Shown here in pieces: positions 62,153 to 64,000 of a stretch of 64,000 bases of DNA (the stretch's first letter is position 1; the number at the start of each line of letters is the position of its first letter). The notes below the pieces were generated by a model, which did not search any database, was not told the DNA's origin, and saw only the letters and a program-made list of their open reading frames with translations. Both the position numbers and the translations under genes were made by a program. Source of the DNA: Billgrantia azerbaijanica (GTDB lineage: Bacteria; Pseudomonadota; Gammaproteobacteria; Pseudomonadales; Halomonadaceae); contig SBLD01000003.1 of the NCBI GenBank assembly GCA_004551485.1, positions 372,001 to 436,000 of the forward strand. Reading direction: 5' to 3'.

Positions 62153-63175
62153 ATGAAAGCCTTTCAGGTCAGCGCGCCGCTGAACTACCGCATCACCGAG
62201 ATCGACCTGCCCGAGGCGGCGCCCGGCGAGGTGCTGGTGCGGGTGGCCTTCGCCGGCATCTGCGGCTCGGACATGCACATCATCCACGGCGACAACGCCT
62301 TCGTGCGCTTCCCGCGCATCACCGGCCACGAGTTCGCCGGGATCACTGAGGCGGTGGGCGAGGGCGTCGAGGGTCTCGCCATCGGCGACAAGGTGTGCAT
62401 CGACCCGGTGATCAGCTGCGGTGACTGCTACCCCTGCCGCATCGGCCGGCCCAACGTCTGCTCGGCGCTGGAGGTGATCGGCGTGCACCGCAATGGCGGC
62501 TTCGAGGAGCGCGTCGCCGTGCCGGCCGCCAACGTGCATCGCCTGCCCGAGGGGCTGGGGCTGGACGCCGCGGCGCTGGTCGAGCCCTACTCCATTGCCG
62601 CCAACGTGCTCGACCGCATGCAGCCGCTGCCCGGCGACCGGCTGCTGATCCTCGGTGCCGGGGTGATCGGGCTGACCATCCTGCAGATGGCGCGTGCCCT
62701 GGGCCTCGAGGAGATCATCGTCAGCGACGTGCTCGACACTCGCCTGGCCACCGCCCGCGAACTGGGCGCCACCCACACCGTCAACGGCCGGCACGAGGAC
62801 CTCGAGGCGCGGGTGAGCGAACTCACCGGCGGCGAGGGCGTGCCGCTGATCGCCGACGCCGCCTGCGTGCCGGCGCTGCTGCCGGCGATGCTGCGCCTCG
62901 CCTCGCCGGCCGGGCGCATCGGCCTGCTCGGCTTCAACCCCACCCCCAGCGACCTGGTGCAGCTGGAGGTGATCAAGAAGGAGCTGACGCTGGTCGGCTC
63001 GCGACTCAACAACCGCAAGTTCCCGGAGGTGCTCGAGCGGATGGCGTCCGGTCGTCTCGACCCGCTGGCGCTGGTCAGTCACCGGCTGCCCTTCGACGCC
63101 ATGCCCGATGCCATCGACATGCTCGACCACCACCCCGAGAGGGCGCGCAAGGTGCTGATCGAGATCGACGCCTGA
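62153..63175 (+). CDS. rspB: Zinc-dependent alcohol dehydrogenase (RspB-like)
   Basis: A 340-residue medium-chain dehydrogenase. Catalytic zinc ligands lie in FAGICGSDMH and GHEFAG, the structural zinc in CGDCYPCRIGRPNVC, and the NAD-binding fold in LILGAGVIGLTILQMA. RspB-like enzymes oxidise sugar acids such as L-gulonate or mannonate to keto acids. It lies 12 bases after the dehydratase gene on the same strand, so the two act on related substrates. Confidence 0.92.
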   Translation: MKAFQVSAPLNYRITEIDLPEAAPGEVLVRVAFAGICGSDMHIIHGDNAFVRFPRITGHEFAGITEAVGEGVEGLAIGDKVCIDPVISCGDCYPCRIGRPNVCSALEVIGVHRNGGFEERVAVPAANVHRLPEGLGLDAAALVEPYSIAANVLDRMQPLPGDRLLILGAGVIGLTILQMARALGLEEIIVSDVLDTRLATARELGATHTVNGRHEDLEARVSELTGGEGVPLIADAACVPALLPAMLRLASPAGRIGLLGFNPTPSDLVQLEVIKKELTLVGSRLNNRKFPEVLERMASGRLDPLALVSHRLPFDAMPDAIDMLDHHPERARKVLIEIDA

Positions 63176-63245
63176 CGCGCCACCGCGTGCTCACGCGCGG
63201 CACGACCGCCAACAATCCACAACGCAAGTGCCAGGAGAGAACGCC

Positions 63246-64000
63246 ATGATCAAACAGCTCGTCACCAGCACCGTCCTCGGGGCGGCCCTGCTCGGCAGCC
63301 AGTCGCTGCTGGCCGCCGACGTCACGCTCAAGTTCGGCCATCTGGCCAACCAGGAGAACATCTGGCACCAGGCCGCGGTGAAGTTCAAGGAGGAGGTCGA
63401 GGCCAACTCGGAGGGGCGTATCGAGGTGCAGATCTACCCCAACGAGCAGCTCGGCGCCGAGATGGACGTCATCAATAGCATCCAGCTCGGCACCGCCGAC
63501 ATGACCATTACCGGCGAGAGCCTGCAGAACTGGGCGCCCAAGGCGGCGATGATGGCGGTGCCCTACGCCTTCCGCGATTCCGAGCACCTGCACGCGGTCG
63601 TCGAGGGCGAGGTCGGCGACGAGATCGAGGCGCAGATCACCGAGCGCGCCAACCTGGTGCCGCTGGCCTGGTTCGAGCGAGGCCCGCGCCACCTCACCTC
63701 CAACCGGCCGATCCGCCATCCCGACGACCTCGACGGCCTCCGCCTGCGCGTGCCCAACGTGCCGCTGTTCGTCGACACCTGGGAGGCGCTGGGCGCGCGC
63801 CCCACGCCGATGGCGTTCAGCGAGGTGTTCACGGCGCTGCAGCAGAGCACCATCGAGGCGCAGGAGAACCCCCTGAGCCTGATCGAGAGCGCCAGCTTCT
63901 ACGAGGTGCAGGATTACGTGAACCTCACCGGCCACGTGCGCAGCTGGATCTACGTGGTGATCGGCAAGGACCAGCTCGAGGCCATGCCCGACGACCTGCA
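63246..64000 (+). CDS. dctP: TRAP transporter solute receptor, DctP family (3' end outside window)
   Basis: The frame opens at ATG 63246 behind AGGAGAGAA and runs past the window edge (about 250 residues visible). It has a signal peptide (cleavage near SLLAADVT). Family features include FGHLANQENIWHQAAVKFKE, IYPNEQLGAEMDVINSIQLG, the ligand-binding LDGLRLRVPNVPLF segment with the conserved arginine, and VFTALQQSTIEAQENP. It probably binds the sugar acid handled by the two enzymes upstream. The membrane subunits should follow outside the window. Confidence 0.93.
   Translation, partial: MIKQLVTSTVLGAALLGSQSLLAADVTLKFGHLANQENIWHQAAVKFKEEVEANSEGRIEVQIYPNEQLGAEMDVINSIQLGTADMTITGESLQNWAPKAAMMAVPYAFRDSEHLHAVVEGEVGDEIEAQITERANLVPLAWFERGPRHLTSNRPIRHPDDLDGLRLRVPNVPLFVDTWEALGARPTPMAFSEVFTALQQSTIEAQENPLSLIESASFYEVQDYVNLTGHVRSWIYVVIGKDQLEAMPDDL

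Noticed and set aside
61004-63133. 709-residue minus-strand frame opposite manD and rspB
   Set aside because: It is a shadow of two clear enzyme genes; the residue pattern mirrors GC-rich third positions.

Overview
The window is one continuous GC-rich stretch of a gammaproteobacterial chromosome. The mix of genes (periplasmic nitrate reductase, Liv, TRAP and TTT uptake systems, a Na+-coupled NSS transporter, and an NtrBC-controlled glnA) fits a Halomonas-like member of the Halomonadaceae. That placement is inferred from gene content and codon style, not from a marker gene. No rRNA, tRNA or CRISPR array was recognised.

Layout. (1) 1-3852: the 3' end of napA followed by napG, napH, napB and napC, a tightly packed nitrate-respiration operon. 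(2) About 3.9-24.8 kb: an accessory island. It starts with wreckage: a type I-F cas1 cut off before its catalytic C-terminus, joined directly to a frameshifted thermonuclease remnant. Next comes an intact five-gene defence locus of lower GC (C5 cytosine methyltransferase, Vsr endonuclease, two large proteins of unrecognised fold, and a 1,969-residue helicase with a DUF1998-like C-terminus). By gene order and protein sizes this is a Druantia type II system carrying an embedded vsr. It is followed by a umuC fragment, a structured leader with paired repeats and an attenuator-like hairpin, and short ORFs. The island ends in a probable metal-homeostasis block: HupE/UreJ protein with a membrane-anchor partner, a membrane protein, an ArsR regulator with an operator-like palindrome, a ZIP transporter, a multicopper oxidase and a secreted beta-barrel-like protein behind a strong palindrome. 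(3) 25-43.7 kb: DUF4202 protein, a C45 acyltransferase and a dienelactone hydrolase; then livJ, three chemoreceptors (one NIT-domain, two Cache-domain tandem paralogues), the remaining liv genes in the opposite orientation, an NSS symporter, a MITE-like element and typA. (4) 44-49.2 kb: glnA, a DUF4124 protein, ntrB and ntrC, with sigma-54 promoters and NtrC boxes before glnA and ntrB. (5) 49.3-54.6 kb: HMG-CoA-lyase-like enzyme, CaiB-type CoA transferase and a tctCBA transporter, which looks like one uptake-and-cleavage pathway for a small branched dicarboxylate. (6) 54.7-60 kb: dGTPase, RNase T2, NERD protein, sirtuin, YciH and a HAD phosphatase. (7) 60.2 kb to the end: GntR regulator, D-mannonate-dehydratase-like enzyme, zinc alcohol dehydrogenase and the start of a TRAP solute receptor, a sugar-acid catabolic operon that runs off the window.

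The most notable system is the Druantia II-type locus with its methyltransferase-Vsr pair, bordered on both sides by decayed CRISPR, nuclease and SOS-polymerase fragments. This is the signature of a recurrent defence-island insertion site.
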